Source: Eubacteriales bacterium
GTDB taxonomy: Bacteria; Bacillota; Clostridia; Peptostreptococcales; Anaerovoracaceae
Direction: 5' to 3'
NCBI GenBank assembly: GCA_028691625.1
Contig: JAQUYZ010000007.1
Coordinates: 1-14,085, forward strand
Length of the DNA: 14,085 nt
Positions 14,018 through 14,085 of this stretch are shown here, one piece after another. Position 1 is the stretch's first letter, and each line of letters begins with the position of its first letter. A model generated the notes under the pieces. That model made no database searches. It was not told the origin of the DNA and saw nothing but the letters and a program-made list of their open reading frames with translations. Position numbers and translations under genes: made by a program.

Positions 14018-14085
14018 ATGGACTTAGGTAAAGTTTTCAGCGAGGTTAATCCGCTGCTGTTTGAGGGACTGAAGATGACCATTGC
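14018..14085 (+). CDS. Amino-acid ABC transporter permease, 3' part outside window
   Basis: Only the first 22 codons are visible: M-D-L-G-K-V-F-S-E-V-N-P-L-L-F then EGLKMTI. The phrase 'LLFEGLKMTI' is typical of the N-terminus of HisM/GlnP-type permeases just before the first membrane helix. GAGG (14007-14010) lies seven bases before ATG 14018. With the binding protein immediately upstream, the assignment is solid despite the short fragment. Confidence 0.8.
   Translation, partial: MDLGKVFSEVNPLLFEGLKMTI

Noticed and set aside
13261..14082. A 273-codon open frame on the minus strand opposite the amino-acid-binding protein
   Set aside because: It runs exactly opposite a gene with clear motifs, has no family-like sequence and lacks a ribosome site; it is a codon-bias shadow.

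Overview
The window looks like a chromosome segment of a low-to-moderate G+C Firmicute, most likely an anaerobic Clostridia member. Evidence: AGGAGG-type ribosome binding sites, LAGC lipoboxes, a LytS/YesN-type two-component pair, a ComFB protein, a RocR-like sigma-54 activator, and TTG starts behind strong Shine-Dalgarno sequences. The species cannot be named from sequence alone. There are 11 complete genes and two genes cut by the window edges. No RNA genes, insertion sequences, phage genes or CRISPR arrays were seen, and no gene-free stretch exceeds 300 bases.

Region A (1-4984, plus strand) is a sugar-sensing cassette. It holds the end of a periplasmic sugar-binding protein, a LytS/YesM-family membrane histidine kinase, a YesN-type AraC response regulator, and a XylF-like D-xylose-binding lipoprotein. 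The order and tight spacing fit the 'three-component' design (binding protein, kinase, regulator) described for xylose perception in clostridia. The XylF-like gene is not followed by xylG/xylH transporter genes; the next gene is convergent and unrelated.

Region B (4996-8054) holds a low-specificity L-threonine aldolase gene (minus) divergent from a stand-alone comFB gene (plus). Convergent to comFB is a two-gene minus-strand operon: an N-acetylglutamate-synthase-like GNAT protein with a cysteine-rich tail, then an AEC-family transporter 1 base downstream.

Region C (8274-12986, minus strand) is a sigma-54 module. A RocR-like enhancer-binding protein gene is followed by a 244-base gap with a match to the sigma-54 -24/-12 consensus, then a YjeM-like amino-acid permease and an Amidohydro_3-family hydrolase overlapping by 4 bases. 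Both downstream genes appear to start with TTG, though the hydrolase start is ambiguous. The likely logic is that the activator senses a metabolite, turns on the sigma-54 promoter, and the cell imports and cleaves an amino acid or amide compound.

Region D (13043-14085) diverges from the activator. It holds a polar amino-acid-binding lipoprotein (SBP_bac_3) and the first codons of its ABC permease. The sigma-54 activator thus lies between two amino-acid uptake units. Several palindromes occupy the intergenic regions and are listed as candidate operators or leader hairpins.
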